NCBI GenBank assembly: GCA_017510725.1
Contig: JAFWMD010000027.1
Coordinates: 1-64,000 of the forward strand
Reading direction: 5' to 3'
Length of the DNA: 64,000 nt
From: Mogibacterium sp.
GTDB lineage: Bacteria; Bacillota; Clostridia; Peptostreptococcales; Anaerovoracaceae
The notes beneath the pieces are model-generated. The model saw only the letters and a program-made list of their open reading frames with translations, made no database searches and was not told the DNA's origin. The first letter of the stretch is position 1. Every line of letters begins with the position of its first letter. This document shows positions 18,252-27,000 of this stretch, piece by piece. The translations under genes and the position numbers were made by a program.

Positions 18252-19082
18252 ATGAAGAAAGATTTTCCAAAGATCGGTCCTACGGTAACGATGTTTGTTC
18301 CGTACGACTGCAATAATGCTTGTCCGTTTTGCGTTAACAAAAAAGAGTACAGAGACACATCCGGGTTTGACCTCCAGAGATGCTACAGATCACTCGATCT
18401 GCTGAACAGGATTTTTCCACATAATGACATTGTTCTGACAGGCGGAGAGCCATTGGCAGAGCTCGATGCTCTTCAGGATATTCTCGATCATATCGAAGAA
18501 GGCCATCACATATATATCAATACAACCATGCCGGTCGGAGAGGGCCAGACTATAGAGAGCGTTGCTGCGATCCTCAATAAGTATGCTGACCGCATAAGCT
18601 GCATAAATGTATCCAGACATCTGAAACATTACGTAAAGGAATGTCCTGATGAGATATTCGATCTTCTCAGGTTCAGAACGAGGATCAACTGCGTTGTGTT
18701 TGAGGACGCGAAAGACCCTGAGACAAAGGAGAAACTGATAAAATTCCTTGACAGATTCAAGGGGCATGAAATACAGCTCAGAGCTAACTATTCGTTCCTG
18801 ACGCTTGAGAATGTATTCGACACTGAAAATGACAACCTCTTTAAACTGATCTCAGAGATCTGCGAATATAAGTATCCTCTTGAACAGGAAAGGTTCAGAA
18901 CGGGATTCGTGTTCGAGCGTGAAGGCAGCAAAATCACATACCACAAGACACTGCCGTTCGCCAAGGTAGACGGTATCGTCGGAGACATCATTATCAGGCA
19001 GACTGGCCGCATTTACGATGACTGGAATGAGTACGGCCACGAGCTGAATATCAACGACCTGGTGGATCACCAGTACAAATAG
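18252..19082 (+). CDS. Radical SAM protein of unknown function, first gene of the lexA operon
   Basis: 276 residues. YDCNNACPFCVNK holds the CX3CX2C [4Fe-4S] motif near residue 22, and LTGGEPLAE is the GGE SAM-binding motif, so the radical SAM core is complete. The C-terminal 100 residues show no further Cys cluster motif. Start ATG 18252 is chosen because the mapped promoter begins transcription near 18204; the ribosome-binding site is weak. lexA begins 12 bases after the stop. That and the LexA box suggest SOS induction. It is not recognisably spore photoproduct lyase; the substrate is unknown. Confidence 0.8.
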   Translation: MKKDFPKIGPTVTMFVPYDCNNACPFCVNKKEYRDTSGFDLQRCYRSLDLLNRIFPHNDIVLTGGEPLAELDALQDILDHIEEGHHIYINTTMPVGEGQTIESVAAILNKYADRISCINVSRHLKHYVKECPDEIFDLLRFRTRINCVVFEDAKDPETKEKLIKFLDRFKGHEIQLRANYSFLTLENVFDTENDNLFKLISEICEYKYPLEQERFRTGFVFEREGSKITYHKTLPFAKVDGIVGDIIIRQTGRIYDDWNEYGHELNINDLVDHQYK

Positions 19083-19094
19083 CGGAGGAAAGCC

Positions 19095-19727
19095 ATGAAA
19101 AAGAGTGAACAGCGCCAGAACGACATCCTCGCATTTATGAAAAAAACAATAGCTGCAAAGGGCTATTCGCCTACAGTCAGAGAAATATGCGCAGCACTGG
19201 ACATCAAATCAACATCCACAGTTCACAGTGACATCAAGGCGCTTGAGGATAAGGGGCTGGTCAAGAAGGATCCATCGAAGCCGAGAACAGTACTTCCTGT
19301 TGAGAATGAATATATCAAGTCATCTGATGTATCATATGATACAGTAGCACTTCCTGTAATCGGCAGGGTGGCTGCAGGTGAGCCTATACTTGCTGAACAG
19401 AATATCGTTGACGAGATGCCTATCCCTGCACGTTTTGTCGGATCGGGCACAAACTTCATTCTTACAGTTCATGGCGACAGCATGGTAAATGTGGGCATCA
19501 ACGACGGAGACTATCTTATCGTTCAGGAAGCACATGAAGCATCTAACGGCGAGATAGTTGTAGCTCTTGTCAATGATGATTATGAGACCGGAGCCACAGT
19601 CAAGAGATTCTACAGAGAGTCTGACCATATAAGACTTCAGCCGGAGAATGACTATATGGATCCGATAATTGCAAGGGATGTTACAGTAGTCGGCAAGGTA
19701 AAGGGAGTATTCAGATACTTCAACTGA
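19095..19727 (+). CDS. lexA: LexA repressor
   Basis: 210 residues. A winged-helix DNA-binding domain occupies residues 1-70 (SPTVREICAALDIKSTSTVHSDI). The self-cleavage site is AAGEP (Ala-Gly), the catalytic Ser sits in HGDSM and the catalytic Lys in GATVKRFYR. RecA filaments trigger its cleavage, which derepresses SOS genes. GGAGG precedes the ATG. It is second in an operon after the radical SAM gene, whose promoter has a LexA box, so lexA is probably autoregulated. Confidence 0.96.
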   Translation: MKKSEQRQNDILAFMKKTIAAKGYSPTVREICAALDIKSTSTVHSDIKALEDKGLVKKDPSKPRTVLPVENEYIKSSDVSYDTVALPVIGRVAAGEPILAEQNIVDEMPIPARFVGSGTNFILTVHGDSMVNVGINDGDYLIVQEAHEASNGEIVVALVNDDYETGATVKRFYRESDHIRLQPENDYMDPIIARDVTVVGKVKGVFRYFN

Positions 19728-19736
19728 AAAAGTCAA

Positions 19737-19763
19737 AAACAGTCCGGTCAGCCGGACTGTTTC
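19737..19763. terminator. Bidirectional terminator between lexA and maf
   Basis: Perfect 11-bp stem AAACAGTCCGG (19737-19747) / CCGGACTGTTT (19752-19762), loop TCAG. Confidence 0.87.
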
Positions 19764-19801
19764 ATTCCATGGTGCATCCAATTTATGCACTGTGTTTCAA
19801 G

Positions 19802-19832
19802 GCGGGCATTTGAGGTTTCCTCATCAGCCCGC
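19802..19832. other. Nested hairpin downstream of maf
   Basis: GCGGGC (19802-19807) pairs with GCCCGC (19827-19832) and encloses TGAGG-TTT-CCTCA. There is no T-run on either side, so it is not a standard terminator; it may protect the maf transcript 3' end. Confidence 0.4.
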
Positions 19833-19847
19833 TGTTATATTTGTGCA

Positions 19848-20423
19848 TTAAATATATGGCTTCAGAGCATCTTCTATCCGGTAAAAGGGCAGACCGACCA
19901 CATTTTCATAATCGCCTTCTATATGGTCAATATAGCGGCCGAAATAACCCTGTATTGCATAAGAACCGGCTTTGTCATACGGCTCCGCCTGTGAGATATA
20001 GTTTCTGATATCTTCATCAGTATAATTTACGCAATGCACCATGGTCACGTCATTCATGACCGTCCCGGATCCGCTGCTTTTATCGATGAGGCAGATTCCC
20101 GTGACTACATAATGGAATGTACCGCGTATCTTATCGAGCATGCGGAAAGCGTCATCAGCATCTACTGGCTTTCCCATGATCTCATCCTTCCAGACTATGG
20201 TGTCAGCTCCGATGATCAGATAACCGTCATATAATGGATCATCCTTAACGGCGGCATAGCATGCCCGTGCCTTCTGAGAAGCCAGCTCTTCGACAGCTTC
20301 AGTCATTCCGATACCATCCGGAAGATGCTCGTCAGTATCCTGTGGGAGCACGACCGGTTCTATACCGTGCTTATTGAGTATTTCGAGTCGTCTTGGCGAC
20401 GCAGATGCAAGAATTATGCGCAT
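19848..20423 (-). CDS. maf: Maf-family nucleoside triphosphate pyrophosphatase
   Basis: A 191-residue house-cleaning pyrophosphatase acting on modified or canonical pyrimidine nucleotides (dTTP/UTP type by length and motif, not certain). It starts with the family signature LASASPRRLEIL; GADTIV and GKP follow in order. AGGAGT lies ahead of the ATG on the minus strand. It is a lone gene, convergent with lexA and divergent from the infC operon. Confidence 0.93.
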   Translation of the reverse strand: MRIILASASPRRLEILNKHGIEPVVLPQDTDEHLPDGIGMTEAVEELASQKARACYAAVKDDPLYDGYLIIGADTIVWKDEIMGKPVDADDAFRMLDKIRGTFHYVVTGICLIDKSSGSGTVMNDVTMVHCVNYTDEDIRNYISQAEPYDKAGSYAIQGYFGRYIDHIEGDYENVVGLPFYRIEDALKPYI

Positions 20424-20472
20424 AATATGTACTCCTGATAATATTTAATGCTGAAATTGTATCATTTTTGTG

Positions 20473-20501
20473 TTGACAAGACACTAAGGCGTGCATATAA
20501 T
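20473..20501 (+). promoter_or_regulatory. Consensus promoter of the infC operon
   Basis: Perfect TTGACA (20473-20478), 17-bp spacer, perfect TATAAT (20496-20501). Start near 20508. Confidence 0.92.
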
Positions 20502-20507
20502 TATCGA

Positions 20508-20628
20508 GGTCAAAGCAGAAGTTATCCGCTTCTCGCCTTACAGACTAGCGTTGGTAGGGCCACATAAGATTCAGGAAATGTCTTATTTTGCGGATGCTTG
20601 TGTGTCCGCAAATTTTTATTTACGGACA
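20508..20628 (+). promoter_or_regulatory. L20-type attenuator leader of infC-rpmI-rplT
   Basis: The leader holds two mutually exclusive hairpins. The terminator is TTTGCGGA (20587-20594) / TCCGCAAA (20605-20612) followed by TTTTTATT. The alternative is TGTCCG (20603-20608) with CGGACA (20623-20628), extended by AAAT/ATTT, which would consume the 3' terminator arm. In Bacillus the L20 protein binds the infC leader to favour termination; the position, gene order and switch architecture match, though I cannot confirm the L20-binding fold by eye. Confidence 0.75.
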
Positions 20629-20671
20629 GATTGGAATCAGGTGCTCTATTCGGAAAGGGAGGAACAGAACC

Positions 20672-21208
20672 ATTAGCGCCAGAGATAATAAAAAGAATCA
20701 GACCCAGATCAACGATGAAATCAGGGCTGATGTTGTACGTCTCATTGACGAAGAAGGAGTAATGCGCGGCATCGTCAGCATTGACGAAGCTCTCTCGCTC
20801 GCAGAAGAAGCAGATCTCGACCTGGTGAACATCTCGCCTAACGCAGATCCGCCGGTATGTAAGATCCTTGACTACGGCAAGTATCGTTACGAGCAGCAGA
20901 AAAAAGAAAAGACCGCCAAAAAGAATCAGCATGTGACTGAAATCAAGGAGATCAGACTCAGTGCTTCGATCGAAGATCACGATGTAGAGGTCAAGGCAAA
21001 AGCTGCGACAAAGTTCCTGCAGGACGGCGACAAGGTAAAAGTATCGCTGAGATTCCGCGGAAGGGAACGCGACTACACACAGCTCGGGTTTGACGCAATG
21101 AAAAAGTTTGCCGACATGGTAGCTGACTACGGCGTCATCGAGAAAGAACCAAAAATGGAAGGCCGCAGGATGAACATGTTCCTTGCACCTAAAAAAGACA
21201 AAAAATAA
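20672..21208 (+). CDS. infC: Translation initiation factor IF-3 (ATT start)
   Basis: 178 residues, the normal IF-3 length. QINDEIRA begins the N-domain, [13 protein letters not shown] is the linker region, and the C-domain includes [14 protein letters not shown]-3 keeps ribosomal subunits apart and checks the start codon. The coding frame has no ATG in a sensible place; ATT 20672 stands nine bases after GGAGG (20658-20662) and gives the expected N-terminus. An ATT start is the rule for infC, and IF-3 discriminates against it, giving autoregulation. First gene of infC-rpmI-rplT. Confidence 0.95.
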   Translation: MSARDNKKNQTQINDEIRADVVRLIDEEGVMRGIVSIDEALSLAEEADLDLVNISPNADPPVCKILDYGKYRYEQQKKEKTAKKNQHVTEIKEIRLSASIEDHDVEVKAKAATKFLQDGDKVKVSLRFRGRERDYTQLGFDAMKKFADMVADYGVIEKEPKMEGRRMNMFLAPKKDKK

Positions 21209-21234
21209 GATTTACATACAGGAGGAAGACCCAA

Positions 21235-21435
21235 ATGGCTAAGAACAAAATGAAGTCACACAGAGGCGCTATGAAGCGTCTGCACGTTACAGGCTCCGGC
21301 AAGGTCAAGAGAAACAAGGCTTATAAGAGCCACATTCTTACTAAGAAGACCGCAAAGAGAAAAAGAGGCCTGCGCAAGGCAACTACTCTTACAAGTGCAG
21401 ATCTGAAGCGTATGCTGAGATCGATGGCTAAATAA
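21235..21435 (+). CDS. rpmI: 50S ribosomal protein bL35
   Basis: A 66-residue, very basic protein of the large ribosomal subunit, the usual length. [15 protein letters not shown] and the C-terminal LKRMLRSM are family hallmarks. GGAGGAAG lies before the ATG. It sits between infC and rplT in the conserved order. Confidence 0.98.
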   Translation: MAKNKMKSHRGAMKRLHVTGSGKVKRNKAYKSHILTKKTAKRKRGLRKATTLTSADLKRMLRSMAK

Positions 21436-21452
21436 TCGGGGAGGTGTAACAA

Positions 21453-21806
21453 ATGGCAAGAGTTAAGAAGGGCGTAAACGCTCACAAGAGACATAAGAAA
21501 ATTCTGAAGCAGGCTAAGGGATTCTACGGCAGAAGAAAGAACACATTCAGAGCCGCCAACCCGGCAGTTATGAGAAGCCTGAGATCAGCATATGCTGGCC
21601 GCAAGAACAAGAAGAGAGAATACAGAAGACTTTGGATCGCAAGAATTAACGCTGCTTCCAGAGCTAACGGCCTCAGCTACAGCAAGCTGATGAACGGCCT
21701 CAAGAAGGCTGGCATCGAGATCAACCGCAAGATGCTCTCCGAGATGGCTATCTTTGACGCAGCAGGATTTGCTGAACTTTGCGAGACAGCTAAGAAGTTC
21801 AACTAA
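21453..21806 (+). CDS. rplT: 50S ribosomal protein bL20
   Basis: 117 residues, the standard length. [16 protein letters not shown] is the signature N-terminal extension that reaches into 23S rRNA. In low-GC Gram-positives it is also the likely repressor of this operon through the leader at 20508-20628. GGGGAGGTG precedes the ATG. Its TAA overlaps the start of the next small gene (TAATG). Confidence 0.98.
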   Translation: MARVKKGVNAHKRHKKILKQAKGFYGRRKNTFRAANPAVMRSLRSAYAGRKNKKREYRRLWIARINAASRANGLSYSKLMNGLKKAGIEINRKMLSEMAIFDAAGFAELCETAKKFN

Positions 21807-21994
21807 TGAGTTATTTTGTCAGCCATTTAGGAATAATCTTTATAGCGGCGGCATTCGTGGCAGCCTGCGCGGTAGGCTGGTGGTATCTGACCGAAAGAAA
21901 TGCCATGCTCATCAGACAGAGGGCAGAGGCAAAGCGCAGGGCCGCGGAGGCAGACGCACGGCATAAGGATACTGAATCAGATAAAAACAAATAA
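21806..21994 (+). CDS. Small single-pass membrane protein of unknown function
   Basis: 62 residues: one hydrophobic helix (about residues 6-26, GIIFIAAAFVAACAVGWWYL) followed by a strongly charged, Ala/Arg/Glu-rich tail likely to be cytoplasmic and helical. Its ATG overlaps the rplT stop as TAATG, which implies translational coupling, and the operon terminator follows seven bases after its stop. I do not recognise a family. The coupling to rplT argues that it is expressed. Confidence 0.65.
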   Translation: MSYFVSHLGIIFIAAAFVAACAVGWWYLTERNAMLIRQRAEAKRRAAEADARHKDTESDKNK

Positions 21995-22000
21995 CTGAAG

Positions 22001-22027
22001 ACTCCGGCATTACAGCCGGAGTTTTTT
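22001..22027 (+). terminator. Terminator of the infC operon
   Basis: ACTCCGGC (22001-22008) / GCCGGAGT (22015-22022), loop ATTACA, six T's. Confidence 0.92.
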
Positions 22028-22074
22028 ATATCGAAACATTCAATATCTAGGGCAGTTCATATAGGAACTCTCAC

Positions 22075-22091
22075 TTTGGACCAGGTCTAAT
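22075..22091. promoter_or_regulatory. Near-palindromic operator, copy 1
   Basis: TTTGGACCAGGTCTAAT, with core GACC-A-GGTC. A near-identical copy lies at 38356-38372 in front of the YdjY-like lipoprotein gene. It covers the presumed -35 (TTGGAC) of the promoter below. Sites of the form TAGACCnGGTCTA are typical of TetR-family repressors; no such regulator is in the window. Confidence 0.65.
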
Positions 22092-22104
22092 AAAGTGTTA
22101 TCCT
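22076..22104 (+). promoter_or_regulatory. Promoter of the AhpD-like/ArsS-type operon
   Basis: TTGGAC (22076-22081), 17-bp spacer, TATCCT (22099-22104) preceded by TGT (extended -10). The -35 lies inside the operator, so binding there should block transcription. Confidence 0.55.
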
Positions 22105-22143
22105 CTAATCAGATGTTTATTACAAATTAATAGGAGGAGACTG

Positions 22144-22476
22144 ATGAACACATATTATAATCCTGATGATCTGGCAAAGTTCCCTACAATGGGAGAAGAA
22201 GCATCTGCACTCTGGGATGCATTTATGGGATACTACGGGCCGGTAATGGCTGACGGCGCACTTACAGCAAGAGAAAAAGCTCTGATCGCACTTGCTGTTT
22301 CTCATTCGGAAATGTGTCCTTACTGCATAGATTCCTACACACAGACATTGCTTTCAATGGGTGTTGATGAGGAGGAGATGACCGAAGCGATCCATGTTGC
22401 AGCGGCAATGAAGGCCGGTATCACGCTCGTTCACGGCGTACAGATGAAGAACGTAGTTGACAAGCTGGAGCAGTAG
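22144..22476 (+). CDS. AhpD-like peroxidase / carboxymuconolactone decarboxylase-family protein (arsenosugar-cluster type)
   Basis: 110 residues of the all-helical AhpD/CMD fold. The redox CPYC pair (CPYCIDSYT) is followed by the family's alternating helices. In the rSAM/selenodomain clusters this protein (annotated arsenosugar biosynthesis-associated peroxidase-like) often has selenocysteine at the first position; here both are Cys. AGGAGG precedes the ATG. It opens the operon with the ArsS-type radical SAM gene 17 bases downstream. E. coli YnjA is a distant parallel. Likely role: thiol peroxidase or thiol relay, substrate unknown. Confidence 0.85.
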   Translation: MNTYYNPDDLAKFPTMGEEASALWDAFMGYYGPVMADGALTAREKALIALAVSHSEMCPYCIDSYTQTLLSMGVDEEEMTEAIHVAAAMKAGITLVHGVQMKNVVDKLEQ

Positions 22477-22493
22477 GAGCAGAAAAAACAGAA

Positions 22494-23474
22494 ATGGATA
22501 TGAGGGAGAAGTTTAGGGAACTGAATAATATTCCCGACTTTGAGTCAAAGATAAAAGATCCGGCAATAGCAATGACAGCCGGCATGAATGTTCTGCAGAT
22601 AAATGTAGGACGCCTTTGCAACCTGGCGTGCAAGCACTGTCATGTTGAGGCCGGGCCTAACAGGACTGAGATCATGAGCAGGGAGGTCATGGAGGCATGC
22701 CTGAAGCTCTGTACAAACTGGGGTTTTGAAACCGTGGATATAACCGGCGGTGCACCTGAAATGAATCCGGATTTCAGATGGTTCGTAGAAGAGTGCTGTA
22801 AGGTCTGCAGTCACGTTATAGTAAGATCGAATATGGTTATAATGCTCGAGGATGGTTACGAAGACATCCCTGAATTCTATGCAAAAAACAAAGTAGAATT
22901 ATTCGTTTCATTGCCTCACTATAAAGCGAAAAAGACTAACCGTCAGCGCGGCGATAAAGTTTTTGAACGTTCAATCGAAGTGCTGCAGAAGCTGAACTCG
23001 ATTGGATACGGCAAGGATCCTGATCTTGTACTCAATATGGTATATAATCCGAGCGGAGCATTCTTCCCGCCTGACCAGACAACGATGGAGAAAGAGTATA
23101 AGGAGATTCTCGGCCGTGAGTACGGGATTGTCTTCAATAACCTGTTCTGCATAACCAACAACCCTATGGGAAGGTTCGGAGCATTCCTCGTCAGTTCGGG
23201 AAATCTGGAAGGTTACATGAAAAAGCTTCACGATGCATTCAATCCGGCAACGCTTGAGAACATGATGTGCAGGTTCCAGATATCGGTTGCGTGGGACGGT
23301 TCATTATATGACTGTGATTTCAATCAGGCGGCCGGTCTGAAAGCAACTACGGGAGAGACTATTTTTGACATAGCAGGCAAACCATATGAGCCTAGAAAGA
23401 TCTGCTTCGATAAGCACTGCTATGCCTGCACGGCAGGTGCTGGCTCCAGCTGCGGCGGTACTACTGAAGCATAG
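22494..23474 (+). CDS. arsS: ArsS-type radical SAM protein (arsenosugar / selenodomain family)
   Basis: 326 residues. CNLACKHCHVEAGP holds the CX3CX2C cluster motif with the family-specific HVEAGP, and TGGAPE replaces the usual GGE loop as in this family. The C-terminus ends with CYACTAGAGSSCGG, the Cys-rich tail typical of the family (SPASM-like region). In cyanobacteria ArsS builds dimethylarsenoriboside; many anaerobe homologs sit in clusters without arsenic genes. No arsM is seen here, so the product name is by homology only. Family members often use Sec; this one uses Cys. Confidence 0.85.
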   Translation: MDMREKFRELNNIPDFESKIKDPAIAMTAGMNVLQINVGRLCNLACKHCHVEAGPNRTEIMSREVMEACLKLCTNWGFETVDITGGAPEMNPDFRWFVEECCKVCSHVIVRSNMVIMLEDGYEDIPEFYAKNKVELFVSLPHYKAKKTNRQRGDKVFERSIEVLQKLNSIGYGKDPDLVLNMVYNPSGAFFPPDQTTMEKEYKEILGREYGIVFNNLFCITNNPMGRFGAFLVSSGNLEGYMKKLHDAFNPATLENMMCRFQISVAWDGSLYDCDFNQAAGLKATTGETIFDIAGKPYEPRKICFDKHCYACTAGAGSSCGGTTEA

Positions 23475-23497
23475 TGATCACTGAGAGGGAAACAGCC

Positions 23498-23968
23498 ATG
23501 GATAAGGAACAGGTAGCAGGCCTCTTTATGAGAGGACAGGACTGCGGACAGGTAGTATTCGAACATTTTGCTGAAGAACTTGGAATTCCGGGAGAAGAAG
23601 CAAACAGACTTGCAGCAGCATTTGGAGGGGGCTCCGGAATGGGTGAGACATGCGGAGCGGTCATAGGAGCCATGATGGTGATCGGAATGAGATACGGGCA
23701 CAATGGCCCTGACGACATGGAACACAGAGAAGTCCTCATGACAAAGCGTGCTGAATTCATTGAGAAATGGAAAGAGAAACGCGGGTCATGCATGTGCTGT
23801 GATTTGCTGGGTGATGATATCTCTACTCCGGAGGGACTCGGAAGAATACTTGAAGCAGGAATAATGTTTACGCTATGCCCTGAATTAGTGCTCGATGCGA
23901 TCAGCATCCTGGACAGCATGGAAGAAAACCATTCTGAAGACTTCATAGCTGAAAAAGCAGAAGAATAG
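23498..23968 (+). CDS. C_GCAxxG_C_C-family redox protein
   Basis: 156 residues. Spaced conserved cysteines appear as DCGQVV near the N-terminus, GETCGAVIGAMMV (the GCAxxG block, here CGAVIG), CMCC in the middle and LCPEL near the C-terminus. That pattern defines the C_GCAxxG_C_C family, thought to be redox-active or metal-binding. Start ATG 23498 follows GAGAGGGA; an upstream GTG at 23474 overlaps the ArsS stop and is less likely. Same direction and 23 bases after ArsS, so almost certainly one operon. Confidence 0.8.
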   Translation: MDKEQVAGLFMRGQDCGQVVFEHFAEELGIPGEEANRLAAAFGGGSGMGETCGAVIGAMMVIGMRYGHNGPDDMEHREVLMTKRAEFIEKWKEKRGSCMCCDLLGDDISTPEGLGRILEAGIMFTLCPELVLDAISILDSMEENHSEDFIAEKAEE

Positions 23969-24023
23969 AAAAAACATATAGATAATTAATATTTGTTAAG
24001 GAACGTGTATAAAACCCATCAAT

Positions 24024-24052
24024 TTTATATGCGTTTCTTTTATTGATAGAAT
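24024..24052 (+). promoter_or_regulatory. Promoter of the secreted rhodanese gene
   Basis: TTTATA (24024-24029), 17-bp spacer, TAGAAT (24047-24052) preceded by TGA, an extended -10. No copy of the GACCnGGTC operator is seen here. Confidence 0.55.
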
Positions 24053-24092
24053 CTAAATGTTAGTTATAGGATCTTTTTTATTGGAGGAAAGT

Positions 24093-27000
24093 ATGAATAA
24101 AAAATCATCCTTGATGAGCAAGGTGATGGTTCTGCTTCTGGCATTTGCTGTTGTTTTCACATACTCAGTAATGCCTATGAACCAGGCTTATGCTGCATCA
24201 TCAAAGAAGCCTGCTCAGGTCAAGAGCCTGAAGGCTGTGGCAACTTCGACTTCCGCAATTAAACTTACGTGGAAAAAAGCGAAGAATGCCAAGAAGTACC
24301 AGGTCTATATGGCCACATCCAAAAAGGGTAAGTACAAGAAGGTTGCTACAGTAAAATCTTCGAAGAAGACTTACACAAAGACGGGTCTCAAGGCCGGAAC
24401 AAAGTATTACTTTAAAGTACGAGCCATTAACGGCAAAAAGAAGGGTAAGTACAGCACAATCAAGTATGCAACTACCAAGAAGGCGCCGGCACCGGCACCA
24501 AAACCGGCACCGGCACCGGCAGACAAACCTGCAAGTGAGACTCCGGCTACTATCGGAGCTGCTAAGACTGTGACTCATACGGTTAGTGTCGATATGTCAA
24601 AGTATGCGGTGGAGGAAGGTAAATCAGTCAAGGTGTGGATACCAGTACCTCAGACAGATGAGGTAAATGGATATCAGGTAGTTTCTGAGCCGACTTTCAC
24701 AGCTGAAAAAGCTACCGATGCCAGGATCACAACTGACAAGCAGTTTGGCAACAAAATGCTCTATGTCGAATGGGCAGATACTGTTGCTCCTGAAGACAGA
24801 ACTGCAACGCTTACATATACCGCTACAAGATACGATGTTAGCCGCACAGATCTCAAGGATAATCCTGACGCCGGACTGTCTGCTGAGGCAAAAGCTTATG
24901 TAAGTAAGGAATCTACATACGTTAATATCTCTGATCCAATCGTTAAGAAGTATGCAGCTGAAGCTGTATCGAAAGTACAGGATAAAAACAGTACAGTTGA
25001 AAAGGCAAGAGCCATCTATGAGTGGGTAATTGCAAATCTTGCAAGAATTGACAATGGAGAAAAGATAGGCGAGTTCACCTTCGGAGTTGAAGGCTGCGGA
25101 TACGGCGACACTAAGAAGATTCTCAGCGAATTTGATAAGTATGGTATCGCCGGCGGTCACTGCACCGATCTTAACTCCACATTCGTAGCTCTTTGCCGTG
25201 CAAACGGTATTGCCGCAAGGGAGATGTTTGGAATCCGTCTAGGAAAAGAAACTGACGCAGATATTACAGGATTCCAGCATTGCTGGGCTGAGTTTTATCT
25301 GCCTGGTACAGGATGGGTATTCGCAGATCCTGCTGACGTACTAAAGGCTATCAAGCCTAAGTATGATAAAGAAAACCCTGTAATCGATCTTGACGCCTGG
25401 AAGGATGCAAAAGCTTCAGAAGACTGTGCAACAGCAACGAAAAACTTCTGGGGACATGTTGACAACAACAGAGTCGTTCTCAGCAGAGGCCGCGATGTAA
25501 CTTTCGAACCTGCACAGGCATGGGGACCATGCAATACGTTCGGATATCCTGCTGCCGAGGTTAACGGCGAGAGAATGCCTGCAGATTTTACAGATGGTAA
25601 AAACTTCCATTATGAGATAGCTCATTCTGTCCTGAATCCTTCCATGATGAATGCAGATGAGCTGTTTGCAGGACTCGGAAAGGGCGAGTATAAGATCCTT
25701 GATACCCGTGCAGCTGCTGATTATAAGACAGCACATATCCCAGGAGCAGTTTCAGCTGACGTAAGCGGAGCAGCATCAGGTAAGGATTTTGCAAGTGCGG
25801 AAAAGAACGTACTCAACGCTATCAAGGGTGATGCTGAAGGCACAAAGTATGCGATCATCTGCTACACAGGAAATAAGTATGCTAATATTACTGCAAGCAT
25901 CCTGCTCACAAACGGCGTAAAGCCTGAAAACGCTCTCATCCTTGCACAGGATGACAAGACTCAGGGCGCTAACGGCGGAATGAAGGCATGGCAGAAGTAT
26001 GCTGATAAGGGCTTCATTGTTTCCGAAGTAACTTCGAATGCCGGAGTTATCAATAATGGTATCACCGCTGATGATCTCGAAAAGGCGTTGAGTAATGAGC
26101 CTGGTAAGTTTGCAGTGATGGATGTACGTGCAAAGGCCGACTATGACAAGGGTCATATTGACGGTGCTTATCTTGCTACATGCCCTGGCTCGGGAGCTAC
26201 TGATGTTGCAAAAGCTGCTGTTGGCGAGGTCGTGAACAAGTTTGGCAAAAATGCATTATATGTTTCGTGCTGCTACACAGGACAGAAATGTGCTGACACG
26301 GCTGATTCCATTCTGAAGGAACTCGGTGTTCCTGAAAGCAACATAATCAGACTTATCGGCGGAATGAACAACGGCTGGAAAGATAAACCTATGGTCGATG
26401 AAATTCCAGCAGTTTCTGAAGGAACAGTATACGTTACACCTGAATGGGTAAACAGTGCTATACATGGCAGACAGGCAGGCTATGAAAATGTTGTAATATG
26501 TGAAGTAAACTATGACACTAGCGGCAATAAGACATACGCTCAGGGACATATACCTGGAGCAATCAAGGCAGGCGTTGTTGAGGTCGAAGATGCCACCGGA
26601 GACGAAAAGGGGGCATACAACATTCTTGATGCTGAGACAGTCAAAGACAATCTGCTCAAGAACGGAATAACGAGCGACACAAAGGTCATCCTCTATGACG
26701 CTGGCGGAGATCCATGTGAAGTAGGCCGTCAGGCATATGGATACCTGTGGTGTGGAGTTAAGGATGTAAAGATCCTTAACGGACATCTTAAGGCATGGAC
26801 CGATGCGGGCTTCCCGGTAGAGACACAAGAAAACACGCCGGTTGCTGCTTCTGACTTTGGCGCTGCTGTACCGGCACATCCTGAATACTGGACTTCAATT
26901 GCTGACGCAAGAGCTAAACTGGATAAAGAAAGCGAAGCTTATGATCCAAGCTTTAAACTTGTCAGTATCCGTTCTGAACCTGAGTGGCTTGGAACAACAA

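Noticed and set aside
22144..23474. Selenocysteine (in-frame TGA) in the AhpD-like or ArsS-type gene
   Set aside because: Both frames read Cys at the positions where relatives use Sec, and no internal TGA needs recoding.
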